The notes under the pieces: generated by a model | Seen by the model: only the letters and a program-made list of their open reading frames with translations | What the model was told of the DNA's origin: nothing | The model's database searches: none | Shown: piece by piece, positions 44,019 to 52,744 of the stretch | Layout: each line of letters begins with the position of its first letter | Numbering within the stretch: position 1 is the stretch's first letter | Origin: Celeribacter neptunius | GTDB taxonomy: Bacteria > Pseudomonadota > Alphaproteobacteria > Rhodobacterales > Rhodobacteraceae | Direction of reading: 5' to 3' | DNA: 64,000 nucleotides | Assembly (NCBI RefSeq): GCF_900113955.1 | Contig: NZ_FORH01000005.1 | Location: 273,278 to 337,277, forward strand | Program-made: the position numbers and the translations under genes

Positions 44019-44031
44019 GTCCCCCTACTAG
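44019..44031. other. Candidate integrase arm site, right end
   Basis: GTCCCCCTACTAG matches GTCCCCCTATTAG at 36102-36114 in the same orientation with one difference. Both lie near the element ends (127 bp and 57 bp from the att cores), as arm-type sites would. Confidence 0.45.
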
Positions 44032-44157
44032 ATGTAGTATGGCGTGATTTCGGGTGATGGGGCTTGATTGGATATAAGGCTCTAAACACAAAGTATTCAA
44101 GAGGCTGCGATAATGTTTGATAGAGGCTGATTTCTATATATTGTGGCATTCAATGCC

Positions 44158-44171
44158 CTCCAGCAGCACCA
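44158..44171. other. attR: attR core of element 2
   Basis: CTCCAGCAGCACCA duplicates the tRNA-Thr 3' end (36032-36045). It marks the right boundary, so the element is about 8.1 kb. Confidence 0.85.
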
Positions 44172-44264
44172 TTTTCACCCCAATACCCATGATGTCTGGC
44201 ACAGCTCCTGCGTGGCTGTGTTTCTTCTGGCGCGTCGGCGCCGGCGTCCGGATGCACAGAAAGC

Positions 44265-44286
44265 CGCGCCGGCTGAGGCCGGCGCG
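44265..44286 (-). terminator. Hairpin terminator after the ferredoxin gene
   Basis: CGCGCCGGC and GCCGGCGCG form a perfect 9-bp stem with a 4-base loop. On the minus strand it is followed closely by CTTTCT. It is positioned to end the 44.3-52.3 kb operon. Confidence 0.65.
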
Positions 44287-44335
44287 TTGCTGAGAAGGGC
44301 TGACCGTTGCGGACCTTCGTTGCGGCCCTGGTCGT

Positions 44336-44659
44336 TTAGCCCTGTCGGGTGGGGACGGTAACGCGGATGCCGTCAAGCTCGGGGCTGAGCTTGATCTGGC
44401 AGGACAGGCGCGAGGTTGCCTCGTCGACCTCATCGGCGAAATCCAGCAGATCGGTCTCCATCTCGTCCTTTTCCGGCAATTTGCCGATCCAATCGCGATC
44501 GACATAGACATGGCAGGTCGAGCAGCTGCAGGCGCCGCCGCATTCCGCGAGAATGCCGGGCACATTGGCCAGACGCGCGGCCTCCATCAGCGAGAGCCCG
44601 TCGCGGGCGTCGGTTTCGATCGTGGTGCCGCCGGGCGCCGTGAAAATGGCTTTGATCAT
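44336..44659 (-). CDS. [2Fe-2S] ferredoxin, putidaredoxin/adrenodoxin type
   Basis: This 107-residue ferredoxin has cysteine ligands CGGACSCSTCHVYV and a fourth Cys in RLSCQIKL, the C-x5-C-x2-C-x(n)-C pattern of vertebrate/Pdx-type ferredoxins. It carries electrons from the reductase encoded next door to an oxygenase or flavoenzyme. The true ATG is 44659; the longer frame is out-of-context. It is the last gene of the putative cyanate operon. Confidence 0.9.
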   Translation of the reverse strand: MIKAIFTAPGGTTIETDARDGLSLMEAARLANVPGILAECGGACSCSTCHVYVDRDWIGKLPEKDEMETDLLDFADEVDEATSRLSCQIKLSPELDGIRVTVPTRQG

Positions 44660-44691
44660 GGGGTGTCCTGAGGGATGGCTTGCAAAGGGTG

Positions 44692-45924
44692 TCAGGCCGC
44701 AGCGTCTTCGACGAGTGGCAGGGATTTGAGCGGCACCTGCGGGTCGGCGACGGCATCGGTTCTGGGCGATTTGCCGGCCTCGATGAGGCGTTTGCTCATC
44801 ATATAGGCGCGCGGATCGTTCATCGCGTCGACCGCCAGAAGCCTGTCGCCGGCGAAATACCAATGGCTCTGGGTGCCGGGCTTTTCGCCGGGGCGGGTGA
44901 TCACGCGATCATACCCGCTGTTGAGCCCGGCGATCTGCAGCTTGACGTCGAACTGATCCGACCAGAACCACGGCCTGGCCACATAGGGCGCGCCCTGACC
45001 GAGCATGCTGGCCGCCGTGGCCTCGGCCTGATCGATGGCGTTGGGCACGCTTTCGAGCCGGATGCGCGTGCCTTTCCACGGGAAAGAGGCGCAATCGCCG
45101 GCGGCAAAAATCAACGGACGCGAGCTCTGACCGAATGCGTCCACCTTGATGCCGTTGTCGATCTCGAGCCCGGCCATCTCGGCCAGCGCCGTAGCGGGGC
45201 GCACGCCGATGCCACAGATCACGAAATCCACCTCGAGCATGCTGCCGTCGCTGAGCCCAGCGCTGAACGTGGTCAGGTTGGGCCTGGTGAGGCTGTCGAG
45301 GCCACAGCCCTCGCGAATATCGACGCCATGTGCGCGATGCAGTGCGCGCACCCAGTCGGAGGTCTCCTCGGCGGCGACACGGGCGAGGATGCGCGGCGCC
45401 ATCTCGACCAGCGTGACCTGCAAGCCTTTGGTGGCGGCCACGGCGGCGGCTTCGAGCCCGATATAGCCACCGCCCACGATCAGCACATGCCGGCCGGGAG
45501 TGAACTCATGCGCCATGGCATCGGCGTCCCGGAGGCTGCGCATCGTGTAAATACCAGGCGCGCCGCCGCCCATGGCAGGCGGCAGGCAGATCGGATCGGC
45601 GCCTGTGGTCAGCGCGATCTGATCGACCGAGATCTCCGGCCCGTTCTCCATGGCGAGCGTCATCGTGTCGGGAGCGATGCCGATGACCCGGGTGCCGGTC
45701 AGGAGCGTGATCTGATGCTCTTCGTAGAAGCTTTCCGGGCGCAGGAAGAGCCGGTCGAGCTGCATCTCGCCCGACATGTATTTTTTCGACAGCGGCGGGC
45801 GCTGATAGGGCGGTACGGGTTCCGACCCGATGAGCGTCAGCTGGCCATCGAAGCCCAGGGCGCGAAGCTTGGCGGCAAGCGCGGAGCCGGCCTGGCCGGC
45901 GCCGATCACGGCGATATGTGTCAT
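44692..45924 (-). CDS. NAD(P)H-dependent ferredoxin reductase
   Basis: This 410-residue FAD enzyme has an N-terminal GAGQAGSALA nucleotide fold, an NAD(P)-binding second fold (VLIVGGGYIGLEAAA) and an FAD contact (FAAGDCASFP). It is the ThcD/PdR type of oxygenase-linked ferredoxin reductase and would reduce the ferredoxin at 44336. The start is the ATG at 45924. No P450 or Rieske gene lies in the operon, so the terminal electron acceptor is an open question. Confidence 0.9.
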   Translation of the reverse strand: MTHIAVIGAGQAGSALAAKLRALGFDGQLTLIGSEPVPPYQRPPLSKKYMSGEMQLDRLFLRPESFYEEHQITLLTGTRVIGIAPDTMTLAMENGPEISVDQIALTTGADPICLPPAMGGGAPGIYTMRSLRDADAMAHEFTPGRHVLIVGGGYIGLEAAAVAATKGLQVTLVEMAPRILARVAAEETSDWVRALHRAHGVDIREGCGLDSLTRPNLTTFSAGLSDGSMLEVDFVICGIGVRPATALAEMAGLEIDNGIKVDAFGQSSRPLIFAAGDCASFPWKGTRIRLESVPNAIDQAEATAASMLGQGAPYVARPWFWSDQFDVKLQIAGLNSGYDRVITRPGEKPGTQSHWYFAGDRLLAVDAMNDPRAYMMSKRLIEAGKSPRTDAVADPQVPLKSLPLVEDAAA

Positions 45925-45989
45925 GAGAACCTCATCAGGCGGTCTTGCAGATGGAATGAGGGCGCGAGAAGATCCCGCGCCCGTCCGGA

Positions 45990-46442
45990 TCAGTACATTT
46001 TGTAGGGCAGGAACTTGCCGTCGAGCGTGACTTTCACCCGGTCGCCTTTCGGGTCCTTGCTGCGCTCGATATCCATGGTGAAATCGATCGCCGACATGAT
46101 GCCGTCGCCGAATTCCTCTTCGATCAGCGCCTTGATGGTCGAGCCGAAGACATTGGTGATCTCGTAGAACCGATAGATCAGCGGATCGGTCGGGACCGCG
46201 GTCGGCAGCGAGCCACGATAGGGCGGGGTCATCAGGAGCGCGATTTCCTCTTCGGAAAATTCGAGATCCAAGGCACCGGAGGCGGCAGCGATCTGTTCCT
46301 TGGACAGCGAGAGCTGGCCCAGAAGCGCTGCGGTGGTCCATTCCTTGGACTGGCCGACGGCGGCGGCGACATCGACCCATTTCTTGCCGTGATAGGTCTT
46401 GTGCGCGACGATTTTCTCGGTGAGTTCTGCACGGGTGGTCAT
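45990..46442 (-). CDS. cynS: Cyanate hydratase (cyanase)
   Basis: This 150-residue enzyme converts cyanate and bicarbonate to ammonia and CO2. R91, E94 and S117 reproduce the spacing of the catalytic Arg-Glu-Ser of E. coli CynS (96/99/122), within PLIYRFYEITNVFGS and DGIMSAIDF. The C-terminus DGKFLPYKMY is typical. Here it sits among a transporter and redox genes, which suggests cyanate is an intermediate of a longer pathway as well as a toxic compound to remove. Confidence 0.95.
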   Translation of the reverse strand: MTTRAELTEKIVAHKTYHGKKWVDVAAAVGQSKEWTTAALLGQLSLSKEQIAAASGALDLEFSEEEIALLMTPPYRGSLPTAVPTDPLIYRFYEITNVFGSTIKALIEEEFGDGIMSAIDFTMDIERSKDPKGDRVKVTLDGKFLPYKMY

Positions 46443-46488
46443 CTGTATTTCTCCGTATGTTCAGATGCTTGGTATGTGAGGGCTAGGC

Positions 46489-47346
46489 TCAGGCGCCGAA
46501 TGGCAGGCCTTCTTCGATCGGCAGCGACATGTCGCGCGACCATTCGTTCCAGGAGCCGAAATAGATCGCGACATCCTTGATCCCGGCTTCCTTGAGCGCG
46601 AGGAAGGTGTTCGAGGCGCGCGCACCCTTGAAGCAGTAGAGCTTCACCGGCGTGTCCGGGGTGATCCCGACCGTGGCGCATTCGGCGAGCACTTCTTCCT
46701 TGGATTTCATCATCTTGCCATGGGCGGAGGGTTTCATCATCCGGTACCATTCGATCCAGACGGCGCCGGGGATGCGGCCCTTGCGCGGGCAGAAGTCGAC
46801 GCCATAGGGCGAGGACGAAGTGGCGATCCATTCGTCGATGTCGCGCACGTCGAGGATCACGGCGGCGGGGTCCTCGATCGCGGCCTTCATGTCCTCGACA
46901 TCCATCATGATCGCGCCCGCGGCCGCATCGATTTCGAAGCTGGCGGGTGTCGGGGCGACCGCAGCCGTGGAGACCGGGAAATCATCGGCGGCCCAAGCGG
47001 CATAGCCGCCGTGCAGCACTTTGACCTTCGGATAGCCCAGGAAGGACAAAAGGTAGAAGCCACGGCAGGACTGGCCGAAACCGCCGTCCATTGCGGCCTC
47101 GTAGATCACCGCGGTTTTTGCGCCGTCGAGACCGGCGGCACCGAATTCGGCGGCGAATTTTTCCTTCAGCGCCGCCATGCCGGAGGCATCCGACGTGGCG
47201 AGGAAGGTGAAGATGTCATGCATGTTCACCGCGCCCGGAATATGCCCGGCGGCAAAGCTTTCCGGATCGCGCGTGTCGATGATGACGGCCAGATCGGCCT
47301 CGGCGAGCGTTTTCAATTCAGTTGGCGTAATCAGCGCAGAGTCCAT
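46489..47346 (-). CDS. Rhodanese-type sulfurtransferase (two domains)
   Basis: This 285-residue protein has two rhodanese domains. The N-terminal one is inactive-looking; the C-terminal one carries the active loop YCFKGARASN with C238. The family moves sulfane sulfur, for example from thiosulfate to cyanide, giving thiocyanate. It lies between cynS and the flavoenzyme. The start is the ATG at 47346. A natural acceptor is not known; cyanide or a thiol is possible. Confidence 0.88.
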   Translation of the reverse strand: MDSALITPTELKTLAEADLAVIIDTRDPESFAAGHIPGAVNMHDIFTFLATSDASGMAALKEKFAAEFGAAGLDGAKTAVIYEAAMDGGFGQSCRGFYLLSFLGYPKVKVLHGGYAAWAADDFPVSTAAVAPTPASFEIDAAAGAIMMDVEDMKAAIEDPAAVILDVRDIDEWIATSSSPYGVDFCPRKGRIPGAVWIEWYRMMKPSAHGKMMKSKEEVLAECATVGITPDTPVKLYCFKGARASNTFLALKEAGIKDVAIYFGSWNEWSRDMSLPIEEGLPFGA

Positions 47347-47436
47347 CACTCGGCTCCCTTTGTTGGTTCCGTTTCAAGTCATGTCGTCAGTTTTTGGTTA
47401 TTGCGGGGGAGAGGCATCTCTCCCCCGAGGGGAAAT

Positions 47437-48546
47437 TCAGCTTTCCATCTGGGCGATCAGCATCTTGAGATGCTTGGTCGCCGGGGTCACGATGCCGACG
47501 AAATAGGCCTCGCGCAGGCGGCGCTGGGCGGCGCCATGGGTGACATAGCCGCGCGCCCCCATATGGAGCTGGGCCCAATGGGCGGCCTCCATCGCCAGTT
47601 CGCCACCGGCGAGACGGGCCTTGAGCACGCGGATGTAGAAGTCGTCCGACAGATCGTAGGGCGTTTTGCAAAGCTCGAGCACCTCGCCGACCAGCGCGTC
47701 ATATTCCGCTTCGAGATCGGAGGCCTGCTTGTCGAGATACTGGTTCACATGGCCCAGCGGCGCTTCGACCTGTTTGATCAGATCGATGCAATTCTTGATG
47801 ATGCCAGCGGCCATGCCGCATTGCAGGATGGTGAAGCCGGGGCGGATGCGTTTGACGAAATCCATCGCCGGATCGCCGAGGATATATTCATCGGGGACGA
47901 AGACGTCACGGCATTGCACATTGCAGGTCGCGGTGCCGCCCATGGCGACGAATTCGTGGTCGAGCTTGAGCTTGATCCCCTCCCAGCCGGCGTGGAAAAT
48001 CGCCATGACGCGTTTCGGGGTCTCTTCGCCTTCGACATCGACATGGAACATGGTGCCGAAATAGCCGTCGTCCACCAGGTTGGAGACCCAGGGCAGGAGG
48101 CCTTTGACGGTATAGCCGCCCTCGACCTTGGTGCCTTTGAGGCGCATCTTTTCGATCTCGCCCATGGCTTTCATCGGGTTCGACATGCCGGTGCCGCCGA
48201 GCGCGTCACCTTTCACGACCTTGGGCAGGATCTCGGTCTTTAGAAACTCATTGTCCGAGGAGGAAATATACCAGGCCAGCGTGTCCTGACACCAGACGCA
48301 GAAGCCGGTCGAAAGGCACTCCTCGGAGGTGCGGGCCATGGACAGCACGGCAGAGCTCAGATCGACATTGCCGTCGAGACCGCCGACATGGGTGCCATAA
48401 GCGCCCGCCTTGCCATATGCGCGCATGATGTCTTCTGCGTAGATCCGCTCGTCATCGATCTTGTTGACGATGGCGGCGAGGTCTTCGCGGGAAATTCGGT
48501 CGATTTCGTCGAAATCAAAACCTGTGAGCGACGTTGCGACGTTCAT
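47437..48546 (-). CDS. Acyl-CoA dehydrogenase-like flavoenzyme
   Basis: This 369-residue protein has the fold features of the acyl-CoA dehydrogenase superfamily (GGTGMSNPMKA, LPWVSNLVDDGYF, a C-terminal four-helix bundle). Some members of this fold are flavin monooxygenases for organosulfur or organonitrogen compounds (SfnC/DszC-like), so it need not act on acyl-CoA. In this operon an oxygenase-like role on a small N/S compound fits better, which is inference. No clear catalytic base was assigned. Confidence 0.75.
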   Translation of the reverse strand: MNVATSLTGFDFDEIDRISREDLAAIVNKIDDERIYAEDIMRAYGKAGAYGTHVGGLDGNVDLSSAVLSMARTSEECLSTGFCVWCQDTLAWYISSSDNEFLKTEILPKVVKGDALGGTGMSNPMKAMGEIEKMRLKGTKVEGGYTVKGLLPWVSNLVDDGYFGTMFHVDVEGEETPKRVMAIFHAGWEGIKLKLDHEFVAMGGTATCNVQCRDVFVPDEYILGDPAMDFVKRIRPGFTILQCGMAAGIIKNCIDLIKQVEAPLGHVNQYLDKQASDLEAEYDALVGEVLELCKTPYDLSDDFYIRVLKARLAGGELAMEAAHWAQLHMGARGYVTHGAAQRRLREAYFVGIVTPATKHLKMLIAQMES

Positions 48547-48636
48547 CTCATATCTCCTGAATTGGTGTGTGGGGGAAGGCGGGGCCGAAACCGTGCGCGT
48601 AGCAGTGCCGGCCCCGCCAAAAGGGAGTGTTTGGGC

Positions 48637-49206
48637 TTATTTGGTTTCTGCGACCATGTTCACCGGGCGCGAGAAGGTGTTGAACACCGGCGACCATTGG
48701 ATGACATGCTGCACCAGCGCGTCGATCTCTTCTTTCGGGCAGTCGCCCTCCATGTCGACCACGATGCGCACATCGGTGAAGCCCACCGGTTTTTCGGACA
48801 CGTCCCCCGTGCCCCAGACGGCGGTGATGTTCAGATCGCCTTCGAGCTCGAGCTCGAGCTTCTGAACTTTGATGCCACGGGCCACGGCATTGGCGTGCAG
48901 ACCGACGGCGACGCAGGAGCCCAGAGCGGCCAGCGAGGCCTCCGACGGGTTTGGCGCGGTGTCGTCGCCCAGAAGCCCCGGCGGCTCGTCCACGATGTAG
49001 GGTTGCAGGTCACGGATGTAGTTGGCGTGACGGAACCGGCCTTCGGCAACGGTTTTGCATTTCAGCGTTTTGACGGCTTTCGGATCGGCCTTGCCGGAGG
49101 CGATGAGCGCCTCGAGCCCCTCTTTCGAGATCGGGTCCAGGCCGTCGGTGTCCGGCGCAAGGCAGCCGGTGAGGGCCGTTGCCGGGGCGGTTGCGGAGTC
49201 AGACAT
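48637..49206 (-). CDS. OsmC/Ohr-family protein
   Basis: This 189-residue protein has an OsmC core: NPSEASLAALGSCVAVGLHANAVARGI with the conserved Cys and LELELEGDLN. OsmC proteins are thiol peroxidases for organic hydroperoxides, and some are recruited to sulfur metabolism. Its place in the operon suggests detoxification of a reactive sulfur or peroxide species. Confidence 0.8.
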   Translation of the reverse strand: MSDSATAPATALTGCLAPDTDGLDPISKEGLEALIASGKADPKAVKTLKCKTVAEGRFRHANYIRDLQPYIVDEPPGLLGDDTAPNPSEASLAALGSCVAVGLHANAVARGIKVQKLELELEGDLNITAVWGTGDVSEKPVGFTDVRIVVDMEGDCPKEEIDALVQHVIQWSPVFNTFSRPVNMVAETK

Positions 49207-49254
49207 AAGAATTCCTTTCGTCTGGTGGGTTGAGAGGTTCGGGAGCGCAGGGCC

Positions 49255-50100
49255 TCAGTGCCCGTCTGAGCGCACCCAGTTGAATTTGCGGATGAGCTGG
49301 CCGGCGAGGGCGTCGAGGGCGAAACCGATCACCCCGATCACCACCACCGTGGCGGCCAGCCGGTCGTATTCGAGCGTGTCCCGCGCATCGTTGATCGCGT
49401 AGCCAAGCCCGGAGGTGACGCCGAGATATTCGGCAGGCACCAAGACCACCCAGGCCACCCCAAGAGCGAGGCGAATGCCCGAGAGGATGTCCACGGCGAT
49501 GGCCGGCAGGATCACGGAGAACAGCATGTGCAGCGGGTTGGCGCCAAGGTTGCGCGCCACCTTGAGCCAGGCGGGATCGATCCGGCGCACGCCACCGGCG
49601 GTGGAGAACAGGATCGGCCAGATCGCCGCCATGGAGATCAGAAACACGATCGCCCCGTCCCAGCTGTCAAAGGCCATGACCGCGATCGGCATCCAGGACA
49701 GCGGCGAGATCATCCGCAGGAACTGGAACGGCACATTGGTGACCTCGTTGAGACGTTTCATCCGACCGATCATGATCCCCACCGGCACGCCGATGGCGAT
49801 GGCATAGACCAGCCCCATGCCGACCCGGCCGAGCGACGGCCCGGACATGGCGATCACCTCGCCGTCACCGATCATCTGCCAGAGCCGCGAGAGTGTCGGC
49901 GCCGGGGCGAAATCGGCAAACGCATAGAGATCGTCGCTGTTTTGCACGACCCAGCCGCCGACCCACCATGCCGCCAGCAACAGGGCGATGCCGAGGCCCG
50001 CGTTCATCAGGCCGCGGAACCGGCCCAGATTTGGCAGGGAAAAGCTCATGCCCGACCCGCGGGTCGAAAGCTGGCCGGAAAACTGGGGTGCATCGCTCAT
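49255..50100 (-). CDS. ABC transporter permease (NitT/TauT type)
   Basis: This 281-residue membrane protein of the SsuC/TauC/CynB class has the EAA-like loop (LKVARNLGANPLHMLFSVILP) and about six membrane segments. The ATG overlaps the binding-protein stop (ATGA). It forms the pore for a small anionic or organosulfur/nitrogen substrate. Confidence 0.85.
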   Translation of the reverse strand: MSDAPQFSGQLSTRGSGMSFSLPNLGRFRGLMNAGLGIALLLAAWWVGGWVVQNSDDLYAFADFAPAPTLSRLWQMIGDGEVIAMSGPSLGRVGMGLVYAIAIGVPVGIMIGRMKRLNEVTNVPFQFLRMISPLSWMPIAVMAFDSWDGAIVFLISMAAIWPILFSTAGGVRRIDPAWLKVARNLGANPLHMLFSVILPAIAVDILSGIRLALGVAWVVLVPAEYLGVTSGLGYAINDARDTLEYDRLAATVVVIGVIGFALDALAGQLIRKFNWVRSDGH

Positions 50101-51389
50101 AGTTTGAAGATCTCCTCACGGGTGTAGGGGTCACCGCCAGTGGCCACCGAGGGATCGGCCTTCCATTCGGGGTATTTCTCGAGTGCTGATTTGACGAAGT
50201 CGTAATCGACGAGGTCATTGGCCACGAATTCCGGGTCGAGCCCGTCGAGGAAGGTGGTCTCGCCCGAAACCACCGTTTCGTTCATCGCCTCGACGATGAG
50301 CTTGGTTGCCGACGGATAGGGCCAGGGCTGGAAATCGATCCGGCCGTTCTTGTATTCCGCCTGGTTCTTGATTGCGCCGGTCGCGATATACTCCGCGTCC
50401 TGCTCGTAGAGCGTCATGGCGCGTTTCACGACGGGCGCCGGGGCGGGCAGGTAGCCGGCACCATCCTTGGACAGGAGCTCCGCCACTTCTTCCTTGTTTT
50501 GCGAGGCATAGATCGAGGCGCGCACAACCGCGTTCATCACGCCCTGGGTCCACTCGGGTTTCGCCGCCGTGGTTTCCTCGTTCATGCACACGACGCAGCA
50601 GGGGTGGTTTTTCCAGATGTCGCCGGTGAAACGCAGCATCCGGGCGCCGGCCTTGAGTTCGCCAAGCGCATTGAACGGCTCGGCGACGATATAGGCGTCG
50701 ATCTTCTTGGCGGCCAAGGCGGCGGGCATTTCCGGCGGCGGCAGAACCTGAAGGTTGCATTCATCGGCGGCGATCGGCTCGCCCTGCGGTTTGATCACGG
50801 CTTTGATGCCATTGGCGCGCAGCGCATATTGCAGCACGATGTTGTGCATCGAATACCAGAAGGGCACCGCCACCTGTTTGCCGCCGAGACCGGCGAAATT
50901 CTCGATATCGGTGTGACGTCCGACCACCAGCGCCGAGCCGTTGGTATGGGCCCAGGCCATGACCTTGACCGGGAAATTGTTGCTGTAGCGCATCCAGACC
51001 GGGATCGGTTTCAGGAAATGCACGAGGTTGAACTTGCCGGCGGCGAAGCCTTCGATCAGCGGCGACCAGCCGCGGATCAGGGTCGGTTTCTCGGCCTTGA
51101 TGCCTTCTTCTTCGAAATAGCCCATGGCATGGGCGACCAGCAGCGGCGTGGCGTCGGTGATTGGCAGATAACCGATGCGCAACACATCGTCGTCCGCGGC
51201 CTGCGCCGCGCGCGGCAGGAGCGAGGGCAATCCGCCCAGCATTGCGGCCAGACCGCCCTTGGCGAGAAGATCGAGCGTCGAGCGGCGCCCGGCATCAAAG
51301 TCGGTTTCGCCGCCACAGCAAGCGCCATGAAGATTGGCGTGGAGGTCGTGATGGCCGTGGCCGCAGGTCTTCTTGTGAGTGTCAGTCAT
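50097..51389 (-). CDS. Substrate-binding protein with a metal-binding-like N-tail and Tat-type signal
   Basis: This 430-residue NMT1/NrtA-like binding protein has a core beginning RIGYLPITDATPLLVA. Before the signal there are about 34 residues rich in His and Cys (KKTCGHGHHDLHANLHGACC), then RRSTLDLLAKGG and a hydrophobic stretch ending in RAAQA. The twin-arginine suggests Tat export with a folded cofactor. The His/Cys tail is unusual for this family and might bind metal; it could equally be an atypical signal extension. It delivers substrate to the permease at 49255. Confidence 0.8.
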   Translation of the reverse strand: MTDTHKKTCGHGHHDLHANLHGACCGGETDFDAGRRSTLDLLAKGGLAAMLGGLPSLLPRAAQAADDDVLRIGYLPITDATPLLVAHAMGYFEEEGIKAEKPTLIRGWSPLIEGFAAGKFNLVHFLKPIPVWMRYSNNFPVKVMAWAHTNGSALVVGRHTDIENFAGLGGKQVAVPFWYSMHNIVLQYALRANGIKAVIKPQGEPIAADECNLQVLPPPEMPAALAAKKIDAYIVAEPFNALGELKAGARMLRFTGDIWKNHPCCVVCMNEETTAAKPEWTQGVMNAVVRASIYASQNKEEVAELLSKDGAGYLPAPAPVVKRAMTLYEQDAEYIATGAIKNQAEYKNGRIDFQPWPYPSATKLIVEAMNETVVSGETTFLDGLDPEFVANDLVDYDFVKSALEKYPEWKADPSVATGGDPYTREEIFKL

Positions 51390-51416
51390 GGCAGGTCCCT
51401 GTTGGTTCTTGTTCTG

Positions 51417-52278
51417 TCAAAGCTGGGTGAAATCGTTTTCGACCGGCGCGTCGTCCTGATCGGCGACGCGGGAATAGATGCTCATCAACCGGGCGTGTTC
51501 CCGGCTGAAAGCCTCGCTGCCGCCGCTGCGGTCCTCGTCGGACAGGGGGATCTCGATATCCTCGGCGATCCGGCCCGGGTTGGCTTGCAGCACCAGCACC
51601 CGATCGGCCATACGCACGGCTTCGCCGACGTCATGAGAGACGATCACCAGCGTCAGGCCGAGATCCTTGGCGATCTTGCGTACGTCCTGCTGCAAGGCGC
51701 GGCGGGTAAAGGCGTCGAGCGCGGAAAACGGTTCGTCGAGCAGGAGCATCTCGGGCCGCGGCGCCAGCGAGCGGGCCAGAGCGACGCGTTGTTGCTGGCC
51801 GCCGGAAAGCTCCTGGGCATTGCGGGTGGCGAAAGCTGCGAGATCGACGAGTTCGAGTACCTCGGGCACGCGTTTGCCGATCTCATGGCTGCGGCGGGTG
51901 AATTTCAGCCCGAGGCCGGCATTCTGCGCCACGCTCATCCACGGGTAGAGCGACGGCGCCTGAAACATCATCACCCATTTCGGTGACGGATGTTCGATGA
52001 CATTGCCATTGATCACCACCTCGCCCTCGGAGGGGTGGGTCAACCCGGCGAGCATATGCAGGAGCGTGGATTTGCCACAGCCCGAGCGGCCCAAAAGCGC
52101 GATAACCTCGCCTTGATGGATCTCGAAATCGATGTTTTCGAGCACGTGGCCATCGGCCTTGCGATAGGAATGGCTCAGCCCTTTCACCGCCACATGCGCC
52201 CCCGAGAGAACCCGCGGCGCAGCGCCGTTGTGAGGCGTCGGGGAAGGGGTCTGATCTTTCATTCTGGTCACGGACATC
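51417..52278 (-). CDS. ABC transporter ATPase (SsuB/TauB/CynD type)
   Basis: This 286-residue ATPase has Walker A LGRSGCGKST, signature LSGGQQQRVALARS and Walker B MLLLDEPFSALD. I chose the ATG at 52278 because a frame opening at 52391 would run through a TetR-type operator. It is the first gene of the operon and is followed by the binding protein (27-bp gap) and permease. Confidence 0.88.
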
Positions 52279-52314
52279 TCTTCTCGCTCCGGGTTGAAAT
52301 TATCGAACTGTACA

Positions 52315-52328
52315 AACCGTTCTGTCTT
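52315..52328. promoter_or_regulatory. TetR-type operator before the transporter operon
   Basis: AAACCGTTCTGTCT, which on the minus strand is AGACAGAACGGTTT, differs by one base from the copy at 52549-52562. It is AGAC-N6-GTYT, a typical TetR-family half-site arrangement, placed 37 bases before the ATPase ATG. Confidence 0.65.
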
Positions 52329-52548
52329 ATCGAGCGACATGGGGCGCGATCCGTCAATGGTCGGGCAATGGGCAAATGTCCAAAATGACAAAACTTATAT
52401 TTGCGTCCAAATATTCAGCAAAATTTGAGGTAGACTGCCCGTATCCGGGCGAAAGGCGGTGAGATTTGCCGCGAATCCGGATTTTGGATGGGCCGCGGGC
52501 AGGCCTGAGCTGGGCCCTGTCGCCGAGAATCTGCATCTCGAAAACTAT

Positions 52549-52562
52549 AGACAGAACGGTCT
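52549..52562. promoter_or_regulatory. TetR-type operator upstream of tetR
   Basis: AGACAGAACGGTCT has the palindromic arms AGAC and GTCT six bases apart. The minus-strand sequence of 52315-52328 is nearly identical. A TATATA hexamer follows at 52574, so the site may cover the tetR promoter. Confidence 0.7.
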
Positions 52563-52744
52563 TGTTTTTTGGGTATATATATGTGACTCAGATTCTGAAG
52601 CCCGACGGGGAGGTCGATTCCTTTTGGAGAGGATAGATCCTGACCCGGTCGGACGTAGTGGTGTGAAGGCGCCCCGCAAGAACGGCGTGGGCGGCTCGGG
52701 CCAAGGTATTGATGACGTGAATGAGGACTGCGGGAGTGCAAGCA

